NCBI RefSeq assembly: GCF_000744835.1
Contig: NZ_JQMS01000001.1
Location: 1,550,001-1,614,000 of the forward strand
DNA from: Flavobacterium sp. 83
GTDB taxonomy: Bacteria > Bacteroidota > Bacteroidia > Flavobacteriales > Flavobacteriaceae
Reading direction: 5' to 3'
Length of the DNA stretch: 64,000 nt
Made by a program: the position numbers and the translations under genes. Shown in pieces: positions 1-8,526 of the stretch. The notes beneath the pieces are model-generated. The model worked only from the letters and a program-made list of their open reading frames with translations, had not been told where the DNA came from and did no database searches. The stretch's first letter is position 1; the number at the start of each line of letters is the position of its first letter.

Positions 1-588
1 TACAATAGGTTAACGGCTCCTTTTGTTTCAACCAAGTTTAAAACGGAACAAATCGATAAAATAAAATCATTTAAACTGGGTCTTGAAGACCATATTGACG
101 ATTTTAAAATTAAAATTGATGGTGAAGGATCTTCTAAAGAAATGTATGTAGCGTATATTTCTTTAAAAAGTGTCATGCAAGAAAAAGCACAGACTATGAT
201 TGGATATGATCCCAGTATTGTAGGGTATTTAGATAAAAATAAAATTAAAATAATTGGTTATCGTCCCTATTTAGAAATTACCGATTGGGATCAGGATAAA
301 GAAACGGTTAGTTTTAATTATTGTTTTCCAATTACCAAAAATGCAAAATATGTTCCAGATGTAAATGTCAAGTTTAAAACGATACCTGCTATTAAGGGTC
401 TTCAGGCAACATATTTTGGGAATTATAGGACTTCTGATAGAGCTTGGTTTGCACTATTGGATTATGCAAAGGAACATGGTTATAAATTAGAAAATAAACC
501 ATTGGAGCATTTTCTCGCAAATCCCTTTAATGGTGGCGATGAAATGCAGTGGGAAACAAAAATAATTATCCCATTTGAGAAAAAATAA
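1..588 (+). CDS. GyrI-like / effector-binding domain protein, C-terminal part
   Basis: The reading frame is open from base 1, so this is the last 195 codons of a longer gene that begins outside the window. The first in-frame ATG (142) is internal and is not a convincing start. The readable part has the alternating beta-strand and helix pattern of the GyrI-like/AraC effector-binding fold, with motifs such as FYF-like strands around FNYCFPITKN and a late WETKIIIPF strand. In flavobacteria such domains commonly follow an SRPBCC domain in proteins of about 330 residues; that the missing N-terminus is SRPBCC is inference. The ligand is unknown. It is followed by a strong hairpin before the sugar operon, so it is probably a separate transcription unit. 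Confidence 0.55.
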   Translation, partial: YNRLTAPFVSTKFKTEQIDKIKSFKLGLEDHIDDFKIKIDGEGSSKEMYVAYISLKSVMQEKAQTMIGYDPSIVGYLDKNKIKIIGYRPYLEITDWDQDKETVSFNYCFPITKNAKYVPDVNVKFKTIPAIKGLQATYFGNYRTSDRAWFALLDYAKEHGYKLENKPLEHFLANPFNGGDEMQWETKIIIPFEKK

Positions 589-618
589 AGGTTAAAAATT
601 TAGATAATTTCAATGTTT

Positions 619-653
619 CGAAAACGTTTTCGGTTGTCCCGAAAACGTTTTTG
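619..653 (+). promoter_or_regulatory. Twin CGAAAACGTTTTCG palindromes: LacI-family-type operator pair and/or terminator
   Basis: Two copies of a 14-base palindrome lie at 619-632 (perfect) and 640-653 (one base off). Their centres are 21 bases apart, two turns of the helix, about 80 bases before the sugar transporter gene. The core AAAACGTTTT is typical of operators bound by LacI/CcpA-type regulators. The two copies also pair with each other: 619-633 with 639-653 around a 5-base loop, followed by TTTT, which would work as a terminator for the upstream gene. Both roles may hold. No lacI gene is in the window. Confidence 0.5.
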
Positions 654-723
654 TTTTAATAATGTATTGAATTGGGAATTTTAAAATTAAATTTAAAAAA
701 AATTAACAAATTAACGAACTAGA

Positions 724-2028
724 ATGAATTTAAAACTGAAATTGAGTTTTTGGCAAATAATCAATATGAATGTTGGTTTTTTTGGCATACAGTACAGCTT
801 TGGTTTGCAGCAAAGTGCTGTGAATCCAATTTATGATTTTTTACATGCTAGCCCAGATCAAATTCCGATACTGAATCTTGCAGGTCCTTTAACGGGATTG
901 TTGATTCAACCAATAATTGGAGCAATGAGTGATAAAACTTGGCATCCAAGATGGGGAAGACGTAAACCTTACTTTTTTATCGGTGCATTAGTTTGTAGTA
1001 TTGCTTTGTTTTTATTTCCATTTAGTAGTTCATTATGGATGGCTGCAGGTTTGCTTTGGATTCTGGATGTTGGGAACAACACTGCTATGGAGCCATATCG
1101 TGCCTTTATTGCGGATACATTGAGCGAAGACCAGCAACCCATGGGTTTTCAAGCGCAAAGTTTTTTTACTGGTTTCGGGCAGTTTTTGGCTTATATCTCT
1201 CTTTTTCTATTTCCAATAATTTTCGTTGGTTATACAGGATCATTGCCCACTTGGATTTATGCCTCCTTTTTTCTAGGGGCGGTACTTTCTGTAACTTCTA
1301 TTTGGTGGAGTATGAGTAAAACTAAAGAAATTCCACCAACTGAAGCAGAATTAGCAATTCTACAAGCCGAGCCATTAAATGTTTTTTCACCTTTTAAAGA
1401 TATTTATAAAGCGGTTTTAGAAATGCCATCGGTTATGTGGCAACTATTTTTGGTCTATTTGTTTCAATGGTATGCCATGATGTGTTATTGGCAAAACAAT
1501 TCAAAAAGTATTGCCTTGTCCGTTTGGAATGTGACGCCAAAGAATACAGTAGGATATGAAAAAGCAGTGGAGTGGAATGGATTGATTGGTGCATTTGGGT
1601 TTATAGTTACTTTTTCTATAGCTTTTTATTTGGCCAAATTAGCCAAAAAACATGGTGCTAAGATGATTCATTTCGTCTGTTTGTTATTAGGAGCGGTTTC
1701 TCTTTTATGTTTTCCAATGGTACAAAATCAGTATATGTTTTTTGCTGTAGTTATTGGTTACGGTATTGCTTGGGCAAGTATGATGGGAATTCCTTATTTG
1801 ATGGTTGTTGCTGTTGTTCCAAAAGAGCGTTACGGAGTCTATATGGGAATTATTAATATGATGATTGTGATTCCAATGATTATCCAAAACCTATCGTTTG
1901 GTTATATTTTAAAAAACTTTTTAGATAATGATCCTCGGCAAGCGATCAGTTTTGCAGGAGTATTGTTAGTTATTGCTGCTCTATGTACATTATTAATTAA
2001 AATAAAAAAGACAAAATTAAGTGAATAA
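724..2028 (+). CDS. SLC45-like MFS disaccharide (sucrose/maltose type) transporter
   Basis: A 434-residue inner-membrane protein with about 12 hydrophobic segments. It is a major-facilitator transporter of the glycoside-pentoside-hexuronide/SLC45 type, whose members move sucrose or maltose with protons. The family loop motif RWGRRKP lies at residues 75-81 after the second membrane segment, preceded by GAMSDKTW; a second hallmark is the NNTAMEPYRAFIAD stretch. It is the first gene of a unit with a fructokinase, whose start codon overlaps its end by 8 bases, and a GH13_18 phosphorylase-like enzyme. That context favours sucrose as substrate, by inference. The likely regulatory palindromes lie at 619-653. 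Confidence 0.85.
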   Translation: MNLKLKLSFWQIINMNVGFFGIQYSFGLQQSAVNPIYDFLHASPDQIPILNLAGPLTGLLIQPIIGAMSDKTWHPRWGRRKPYFFIGALVCSIALFLFPFSSSLWMAAGLLWILDVGNNTAMEPYRAFIADTLSEDQQPMGFQAQSFFTGFGQFLAYISLFLFPIIFVGYTGSLPTWIYASFFLGAVLSVTSIWWSMSKTKEIPPTEAELAILQAEPLNVFSPFKDIYKAVLEMPSVMWQLFLVYLFQWYAMMCYWQNNSKSIALSVWNVTPKNTVGYEKAVEWNGLIGAFGFIVTFSIAFYLAKLAKKHGAKMIHFVCLLLGAVSLLCFPMVQNQYMFFAVVIGYGIAWASMMGIPYLMVVAVVPKERYGVYMGIINMMIVIPMIIQNLSFGYILKNFLDNDPRQAISFAGVLLVIAALCTLLIKIKKTKLSE

Positions 2029-2971
2029 TTCAATAAATAATAATGTGGATGAAATAGACATCCTTTGTGTTGGTGAAGTTCTTGTAGATTTTATTGGTCA
2101 TCAAGAAGGGGTACTTATTAATGAAACTAGGGATTATCATAGATATTTAGGAGGCTCACCTACTAATGTTGCTATGAATTCAACAAGATTGGGCTTGAAT
2201 ACTATAATGGTTGCAACTGTTGGGAACGATGGTTTTGGGTCTTACATTACAGAACGATTAACGAGTGTTGGTATAAATACAAATCATCTTAACGTCCTAG
2301 ATGATAAATCGACTAGTGTAATTTTTGTTTCAAGGTCTGAGGGTACGCCAGATTTTATTCCGTATCGTTCAGCAGATTGTTGTATTTATGAAGAACAAAT
2401 TTCAAAGGAAATACTATCTCGTACAAAGATATTTCATACCACTTGTTTCGCATTAAGCAAAAATCCTGCTCAGAAAACGATCTTAAAGAAAGCACAAGAA
2501 GCATATGATTTAGGATGCAAGCTAAGTATTGATGTTAACTATGCAAGAAAGCTTTGGAAAAGTCAAAAGAAAGCTTTCAAAGTAATCAAAACCTATTGTC
2601 AGTTCAATCCATTGATAAAAATTAGTGAAGATGATATGTTGCGTCTTTTTGAGAAGGAACTTCCTCATGAAGAGATATTTGAATTTTTTCACCAACAAGG
2701 AGTAGAAACTGTTTGCTTAACTTTAGGGAGCAAAGGGGTGAAATTATCTCAAAAAGGAAAAGAAGTAATACAGATGCCAGCAATAAAAATTGACAAAGTT
2801 ATGGATTCTACTGGAGCAGGTGATGCTTTTTGGTCCGGATTTTTGTTTGCTTACATAAAAGAAAAATCAATTAATGAATGTTTGGATATTGCTTTAAAAT
2901 TAGCAGCTTTAAAACTGCAGAATGTAGGGAGATTACCGGATAACATTAATATCCTTTCTAAACTTTTATAA
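2021..2971 (+). CDS. PfkB-family carbohydrate kinase, probable fructokinase
   Basis: A 316-residue ribokinase/PfkB-family sugar kinase. It has the N-terminal GGSPTNVA motif near residue 44 that binds sugar, and the C-terminal signature DSTGAGDAFWSG (262-273), with D268 the expected catalytic base. The start is GTG at 2021, inside the end of the transporter gene, which indicates translational coupling; a second in-frame GTG is at 2045 and there is no ATG nearby. Its place between a disaccharide importer and a sucrose-phosphorylase-like enzyme fits phosphorylation of released fructose to fructose-6-phosphate. Substrate is inferred from context; the sequence alone would also allow 2-keto-gluconate or similar substrates. 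Confidence 0.8.
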   Translation: MNNSINNNVDEIDILCVGEVLVDFIGHQEGVLINETRDYHRYLGGSPTNVAMNSTRLGLNTIMVATVGNDGFGSYITERLTSVGINTNHLNVLDDKSTSVIFVSRSEGTPDFIPYRSADCCIYEEQISKEILSRTKIFHTTCFALSKNPAQKTILKKAQEAYDLGCKLSIDVNYARKLWKSQKKAFKVIKTYCQFNPLIKISEDDMLRLFEKELPHEEIFEFFHQQGVETVCLTLGSKGVKLSQKGKEVIQMPAIKIDKVMDSTGAGDAFWSGFLFAYIKEKSINECLDIALKLAALKLQNVGRLPDNINILSKLL

Positions 2972-2977
2972 AATACG

Positions 2978-4714
2978 ATGCAACAAAATAATACAAAAAT
3001 AAGTAATGGTGTAATGCTAAATGTTTATCCAGATAGTATTGGGGTAAAATTTAGTGATACTATAGCCATGCTTAAAATGGCCAAGTTTAAAGAGGTGTTT
3101 TCTTTAATTTACGTTTTACCCACCTTTTTTAATAGTGATTTAGATAGAGGTTTTTCTATTATTGATTACAATATAAATAAAGATTTAGTTGACACAAAAG
3201 ATTTAGAAGACTTGAATGAGCTTCAGATTAAACTGAAATTTGACATTGTGTTAAATCATCTTTCTGTAGCTTCTCCTCAGTTTAAAGATATGCTGCAACA
3301 CGGTAATGAATCTAAATTTAAAGATTTTTTTATCAACTGGAATGAGTTCTGGGATGGTAACGGAGTGAAAAATGAAGATGGAATTGTAATTCCGGAACCA
3401 GAGTTTCTGAATAAATTATTCATGAGAAAGTCGGGTTTACCCATATTGAAAGTCCGTTTTCCGGATGGCACAGAACAACCTTATTGGAATACTTTTTATC
3501 AACAAATAACTTACAATCCGATTGCTGTATCAGATTTACAAAATGTAAAAGGATTAACAGAAGAGCAAAGTCTATTTATTGTTGCTGTAATTAATACCGC
3601 AATTAAGGCGAATCAAGATTTTACGACCATTGATTTTGAAGATTGTACTCCTTTTAAATCAGAAATTTTACAAATTGTTGAACAAAAGCGTTCATATTTA
3701 GGACAAATGGATGTCAATGCGGCATCGCCTCTAGTATGGGATTTCTATGAAGAGACATTAAAGAAATTAAATGGTTATGGTTGTAATATTCTTCGGTTAG
3801 ATGCTTTTGCTTATTTGCATAAACAAGTAGGAGAATCCAATTTTTTTAATAAACCAGGAACTTGGGAATATTTAGAGCGTATTAAGAAAATAGCACAACA
3901 AAATAATTTGATGCTGTTGCCAGAAATTCACGCCGAATATGGTTTGCATTTACATGATGAGGTAGCTAATAAAGGATATTATATTTATGACTTTTTCTTA
4001 CCTGGTTTAGCGATACATACTATCGAAAATAAAACGAGTAAAGCCTTATTAACTTGGGCTAAGGAAATTATTGCTAAAGGATACAAAACAGTAAACATGC
4101 TTGGTTGCCATGATGGAATACCTGTTCTAGATTTGAAAGGCAAGGAGGTAAATGGCGCTTATAATAAAGGATTGTTAGAAGATACCGAGATTGAAAGTAT
4201 CATGAATACGATCATGGAGCGTGGTGGTCGTGTAAAGAATCTTTATGATCCCTCAGGAAACAAAATTTCTTATTATCAAATAAATGCTACATTTTTTAGT
4301 GCACTAGGGGAAGACGAACAAAAGTTGCTTCTTGCGAGAGCCATTCAAATGTTTATGCCAGGAATACCGCAGGTTTGGTACCTAGATATTTTTGCAGGTA
4401 AAAACAATTATGAAGCAGCAGATAATGGAGGTAGTGCCGGACATAAAGAAATTAACCGTACCACATTGACCATGCAGGATATTGAACAAGGGTTGAAAAC
4501 TGAAGTTGTAAATAAACAACTAGAAATTATGCGATTAAGAAATACTTCAAATGCATTTTCAGGTCATATAGAAATAAATGATGCCGTGGATACTATTATA
4601 GATATCAAATGGGTAAATGGTACAACAGTTGCGCACCTAAAGGCAAATCTTGAAACCAATGGTTTTACAATTGACCATACGGAAAATGGAATTACAAACA
4701 CTATGAGTTTTTAA
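2978..4714 (+). CDS. GH13_18 glycoside phosphorylase, sucrose-phosphorylase-like
   Basis: A 578-residue enzyme without a signal peptide, so cytosolic. It is related to sucrose phosphorylase (GH13 subfamily 18), which splits sucrose with phosphate into glucose-1-phosphate and fructose. Conserved GH13 positions are visible: VLNHLS near 91-96, RLDAF with nucleophile D275, LPEIH with acid/base E316, and GCHDG with transition-state residue D379. MFMPGIPQVWYLDIFAGKNN is a further subfamily hallmark. It is longer than the roughly 500 residues of classical sucrose phosphorylases, mainly through an insert at about 176-242. Related members act on sucrose-6F-phosphate, glucosylglycerol or glucosylglycerate; the adjoining fructokinase and SLC45-like importer favour sucrose. 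Confidence 0.75.
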   Translation: MQQNNTKISNGVMLNVYPDSIGVKFSDTIAMLKMAKFKEVFSLIYVLPTFFNSDLDRGFSIIDYNINKDLVDTKDLEDLNELQIKLKFDIVLNHLSVASPQFKDMLQHGNESKFKDFFINWNEFWDGNGVKNEDGIVIPEPEFLNKLFMRKSGLPILKVRFPDGTEQPYWNTFYQQITYNPIAVSDLQNVKGLTEEQSLFIVAVINTAIKANQDFTTIDFEDCTPFKSEILQIVEQKRSYLGQMDVNAASPLVWDFYEETLKKLNGYGCNILRLDAFAYLHKQVGESNFFNKPGTWEYLERIKKIAQQNNLMLLPEIHAEYGLHLHDEVANKGYYIYDFFLPGLAIHTIENKTSKALLTWAKEIIAKGYKTVNMLGCHDGIPVLDLKGKEVNGAYNKGLLEDTEIESIMNTIMERGGRVKNLYDPSGNKISYYQINATFFSALGEDEQKLLLARAIQMFMPGIPQVWYLDIFAGKNNYEAADNGGSAGHKEINRTTLTMQDIEQGLKTEVVNKQLEIMRLRNTSNAFSGHIEINDAVDTIIDIKWVNGTTVAHLKANLETNGFTIDHTENGITNTMSF

Positions 4715-4768
4715 ATTTCAAACTGTAATCGAAAAATTAGGTGTGTTAAAATATCAAAATAAAGATTA

Positions 4769-4864
4769 GGCGCACGCTTCACGAAGTTTCATTTTCTTGA
4801 AACGTGAGTTGAGCGAAGTGTGCGCCTTTTGAGTGAAATGCTTCCGCGCATTTCGCTCAAAATA
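4769..4864. repeat. Two adjacent long hairpins between the sucrose and trehalose units
   Basis: Hairpin 1 spans 4769-4826: GGCGCACGCTTC pairs with GAAGTGTGCGCC with one G-U wobble, and an inner GTTTCA/TGAAAC stem extends it. Hairpin 2 spans 4827-4864: TTTTGAGTGAAATG pairs with CATTTCGCTCAAAA, again with one wobble. Both are far more GC-rich than the surrounding DNA. They could act as a terminator or mRNA stabiliser after the phosphorylase gene, or be a mobile palindromic repeat of REP type. The wobble pairs suggest that RNA structure is kept. Confidence 0.6.
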
Positions 4865-4916
4865 ATTACTGAAGTGATTTAAAATCTGATTTGTTCAAAT
4901 GATTAAAAAATAAAAC

Positions 4917-6131
4917 ATGAAGAAAAATGCCGTCAAAATTGCGATGTATCTCAACTATTTTGTTTTTGCAATTTTGCTGAACAGCGTAGGAATTGTAATA
5001 CTAAAATCGCAAGCAAATTATGGAGTAGATGAATTGCAAGCCAGCATTTTGGAAGCTTTCAAAGATTTGCCTATTGCGATAGTTTCTTTTTTGATAGCTT
5101 CTTTTTTACCACGTATTGGTTATAAAAAAGCCATGCTTATTGGATTAGCATTGGTTTCTGTGGCTTGTGTAAATATGTATTTTGGAAATTCTTTTGGAAC
5201 AGCAAAGGTACTATTTGCAACGGTTGGAGTTTCATTTGCCTTGATCAAAGTTTCTATTTATTCATTAATAGGGACAATTACGGAAAATCAGAAAGAGCAT
5301 AATAGCTTGATGAGTAGTATTGAAGGTGTTTTTATGATAGGAATTGCCTTAGCTTACTTTTTATTTCCAGCTTTTAATTCGGATATAAATCCAGATTCAT
5401 GGTTAAATGTGTATTGGTTGTTGGCGGGGCTTTCATTAGTGTCATTTGGATTTTTATTTTTTACCAAATTTGAAAATCAAACCGAAATTCCGGGTGCTAA
5501 TTTGATCGATGATTTTGCACAAATGTTCAAATTATTTGCTCAGCTTCTAACAATTGTTTTTGTAATTAGTGCTTTTTTGTTTGTAATGATTGAACAAGGA
5601 ATAATGTCTTGGTTGCCCACATTCAATAGTAAAGTGCTGCATTTGCCACAAAATATTAGTATAATGATGGCGAGTATATTGGCAATTACTTTAGCGGCTG
5701 GAAGACTTTTAGCGGGTGTGATTACAAAAAAAATAAATTGGATTTGGGTACTCAGTTTTTGTGTCATAATGGCGATGTTACTTGTTGTTTTTTTACTTCC
5801 CAAAACAATTGGGTTAGAGGTAAAAGAAATCAATTCACTTAGCGATATTCCATTAATAGGGTTTGCATTCCCGTTGATTGGACTTTTTATTGCACCAATT
5901 TATCCACTTTTAAATTCGGTTGTTTTGAGTGCTTTGCCAAAAAAAATGCACAGTTCAATGACGGGTTTAATCGTTGTTTTTTCAGCTCTTGGTGGTACAA
6001 TTGGTTCCCGAATAATTGGTTATTTGTTTAAAAACGAAGGCCCTGAAAATGCATTTTTCTATACTTTAATTCCTATGTCATTGCTGCTTGTTTCTTTTTT
6101 TATATTAAAAAAACTTACTTCTAAAATATGA
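4917..6131 (+). CDS. MFS transporter, probable trehalose/disaccharide permease
   Basis: A 404-residue inner-membrane protein with about 12 hydrophobic helices and a basic N-terminus (MKKNAVKIAMYLNYFVFAIL), typical of the major facilitator superfamily. A loop with GYKKAMLIGLALV follows the second helix, at the position of the conserved inter-helix motif. Its TGA stop overlaps the ATG of the trehalase gene in an ATGA junction, so the two are almost certainly co-translated. From that pairing the likely cargo is trehalose, but nothing in the transporter itself proves it. It is not obviously related to the SLC45-type transporter at 724. Confidence 0.75.
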   Translation: MKKNAVKIAMYLNYFVFAILLNSVGIVILKSQANYGVDELQASILEAFKDLPIAIVSFLIASFLPRIGYKKAMLIGLALVSVACVNMYFGNSFGTAKVLFATVGVSFALIKVSIYSLIGTITENQKEHNSLMSSIEGVFMIGIALAYFLFPAFNSDINPDSWLNVYWLLAGLSLVSFGFLFFTKFENQTEIPGANLIDDFAQMFKLFAQLLTIVFVISAFLFVMIEQGIMSWLPTFNSKVLHLPQNISIMMASILAITLAAGRLLAGVITKKINWIWVLSFCVIMAMLLVVFLLPKTIGLEVKEINSLSDIPLIGFAFPLIGLFIAPIYPLLNSVVLSALPKKMHSSMTGLIVVFSALGGTIGSRIIGYLFKNEGPENAFFYTLIPMSLLLVSFFILKKLTSKI

Positions 6132-7993
6132 ATTTTTCAATTAACGTAGACAAGGTATTTCGTGAATTACTACTTCAGGAAGATACCGATAATGATAAAA
6201 AAATCACTAAAGATGATAATGGTCCCAAAAAGTTTGCTTTAGTAGATGAAAACACAAAACATGAAATTGTTATTGTGGGAACGTATCATTTGTCAAATTT
6301 ACTTCAAGAATTAGCTTTGTTGAAAGAAAATAAAGTAGAAAAAGGGGAGGTGGATTTGAGCCGTATTCAAGAGGATCCGGTTGAACGAATTTCAAGAAAA
6401 ATTAGAGAAGACTATTGGAATGAATTGACTAGAACTATTGACAGGAAAGGTTTAGATCAAATTCTTCAGGACGAGAAAACGACTAATGAAGTTCCTACAC
6501 TTTATGTTTCTGCAAAAGACAAGCAAGGTGTTGTCTATTTTCAGGAATTGGAAAAAGAACTGAAAAATTTTAAAGTAAGTATTTTACCCGAAAATTTTTC
6601 AATGGAATATGTTGATACATTGAATAGTAAACCGGGTATTTTGGCTTTGGCTTTAGAGCAAAAAATATACAGTTTACAAGGAGTACCTTTTGTGGTTCCT
6701 GGAGGAAGATTCAATGAAATGTATGGGTGGGATAGTTATTTTATTGGGGTTGGTTTAATTATCGATAATCAATTGGAAAAAGCAATGTCAATTGCTGAAA
6801 ACTTTAAATATCAAATTATACATTACGGTAAAATTCTAAATGCGAACAGAAGTTATTACTTAACAAGAACGCAACCTCCTTTGTATTCTTCCTTATTAAT
6901 TGAAATTGCAAAAAATAAAGTGCCAAGTTTAGAATGGTTGCGAAGTCATTTGGAAACAGTTATTTTGGAATATAATACGGTTTGGATGGTTCAAGGAAAC
7001 CGATTGACTCCAACAGGTTTAAATCGTTACAAAGCTGATGGTGTAGGAATGCCGTTTGAAGTAGAACCGGGGCACTTTGATGATGTTCTTGAACCGTTTG
7101 CTAAAAAATATAATTTGCCAATTCGGGAGTTTGAAAAACAATATTTAAACCGAACTCTTGTTGATGCGGATCTTGATGTCTATTTTGTTCATGATCGTAG
7201 CTTGAGAGAAAGCGGTCACGATACAACCGATAGACTTATAAATACATGTGCCAATTTAAACTCGGTAGATATCAATAGCTTTCTTTATAAATACGAAAAG
7301 GACATTGCGTATTTGGTAAAAGAGTATTTCAATAATGTTTTCCAAGTTGGAGATGTGACGTATACTTCGGAAGAATGGGAACATAAAGCACTTTTTAGAA
7401 AAGAGAAAATTGATGAATTGTGTTGGAATGAAGAATTAAGCATGTATTTTGATTATGATTTTGTAAATAAAAAACAATTTCCATTTGAAGCAGCAACTAC
7501 ATTTTTTCCTTTATGGGCTGGGTTATGTAATGAACACCAAGCTAAAAAACTAGTAGAAATAGCCTTGCCGCAATTTATAAAAACAGGGGGAATTACAGGA
7601 AGTACAAAAGCGAGTAGTGATAGTTTTTCAAAAGACGGACCACAACGACAATGGGACTATCCGTTTGGTTGGGCACCACATCAAATGTTATTGTGGGAGG
7701 GTTTGATTAAATATAAATTCTTCAATAAGGCTCAGGAAATGGTTTACAGATGGTTGTGGTTAATTACTAAAAATGCAGTTGAATATAACGGAACTATTCC
7801 TGAAAAATTTGATTTAGAAATAAGTTCGCATAAGGTTTTTGCTGAATATGGTAATGTGGGAACCGAATTTGATTATATCGCCAAGGAAGGGTTTGGTTGG
7901 GTGAATGCATCATACCAATACGGTTTGGAAATATTGAGTGTCAATTTGAAAGAAGAACTAAATAAACTGACTTCTCCCGATGAATTGTTTTAA
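6128..7993 (+). CDS. Cytosolic alpha,alpha-trehalase (GH37), neutral-trehalase-like
   Basis: A 621-residue GH37 trehalase that hydrolyses trehalose to two glucose. Both family signatures are present: PGGRFNEMYGWDSY (191-204) and QWDYPFGWAP (508-517). The expected catalytic acid is D365 in ESGHDTT and the base is E559 in PEKFD. There is no signal peptide, unlike periplasmic bacterial TreA. Residues 1-100 match the arrangement of fungal neutral trehalase: an EF-hand-like acidic loop EDTDNDKKITKDD (18-30) followed by GP and then GTYHLSNLLQEL (51-62). The long fungal regulatory N-terminus with phosphorylation sites is absent. The gene overlaps its upstream MFS transporter by four bases. Confidence 0.9.
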   Translation: MNFSINVDKVFRELLLQEDTDNDKKITKDDNGPKKFALVDENTKHEIVIVGTYHLSNLLQELALLKENKVEKGEVDLSRIQEDPVERISRKIREDYWNELTRTIDRKGLDQILQDEKTTNEVPTLYVSAKDKQGVVYFQELEKELKNFKVSILPENFSMEYVDTLNSKPGILALALEQKIYSLQGVPFVVPGGRFNEMYGWDSYFIGVGLIIDNQLEKAMSIAENFKYQIIHYGKILNANRSYYLTRTQPPLYSSLLIEIAKNKVPSLEWLRSHLETVILEYNTVWMVQGNRLTPTGLNRYKADGVGMPFEVEPGHFDDVLEPFAKKYNLPIREFEKQYLNRTLVDADLDVYFVHDRSLRESGHDTTDRLINTCANLNSVDINSFLYKYEKDIAYLVKEYFNNVFQVGDVTYTSEEWEHKALFRKEKIDELCWNEELSMYFDYDFVNKKQFPFEAATTFFPLWAGLCNEHQAKKLVEIALPQFIKTGGITGSTKASSDSFSKDGPQRQWDYPFGWAPHQMLLWEGLIKYKFFNKAQEMVYRWLWLITKNAVEYNGTIPEKFDLEISSHKVFAEYGNVGTEFDYIAKEGFGWVNASYQYGLEILSVNLKEELNKLTSPDELF

Positions 7994-7997
7994 TGTG

Positions 7998-8029
7998 AAA
8001 TAAATAAATAAATAAATAAATAAATAAAT
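7998..8029. repeat. AAAT tetranucleotide microsatellite, 8 copies
   Basis: Eight uninterrupted copies of AAAT directly after the trehalase gene and about 50 bases before the CBS-protein ATG. Tetranucleotide tracts are prone to slippage; placed here, a change in copy number could alter promoter or leader spacing of the CBS gene. Confidence 0.9.
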
Positions 8030-8079
8030 CATTTGAATGCTATTTTTTTTAACTTTATAATAAATTAAACCTATCTATT

Positions 8080-8505
8080 ATGACTGTTAATCAAATATTA
8101 AGCACAAAAGGGAAGGAAGTGTATTCCATACTTTCCACTAACACTGTATACGAAGCATTGACAGTGATGAGCGAAAAAAACATTGGAGCAATTCTTATTA
8201 TTGAAGAAGGAATTCTCAAAGGAGTTTTGTCTGAAAGAGATTATGCCAGAAAAATTGTTTTGAAAGCTAAATCTTCAAAGAAAGCATTGGTTCATGAAAT
8301 TATGGAGGCAAATGTAGTTACAGTAAAACCATCCGATAATTTAGATTATTGCATGGAATTAATGAGTACTAAAAGAGTACGACATTTACCTGTTTTAGAA
8401 AACGATACTGTCATAGGAATTATATCTATAAGTGATGTTGTAAAAGCAATAATAGAAATTCAAAAAGATACAATTCAACATTTAAATTCATACATCACAC
8501 AATAA
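8080..8505 (+). CDS. Tandem CBS-domain protein
   Basis: A 141-residue soluble protein made almost only of two CBS domains, roughly residues 10-65 and 75-130. Typical signatures are visible: NIGAILIIEEGILKGVLSER in the first and RHLPVLENDTVIGIISISDV in the second. Stand-alone CBS pairs bind adenine nucleotides and act as energy or redox sensors that modulate partner enzymes; the partner here is unknown. The preceding AAAT tract and following terminator suggest it is transcribed alone. It lies between trehalase and the malic enzyme gene. Confidence 0.85.
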   Translation: MTVNQILSTKGKEVYSILSTNTVYEALTVMSEKNIGAILIIEEGILKGVLSERDYARKIVLKAKSSKKALVHEIMEANVVTVKPSDNLDYCMELMSTKRVRHLPVLENDTVIGIISISDVVKAIIEIQKDTIQHLNSYITQ

Positions 8506-8526
8506 AAATTTTATAGTCCAATAACT

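Noticed and set aside
7998..8029. CRISPR or direct-repeat array
   Set aside because: It is a 4-base microsatellite without spacers.
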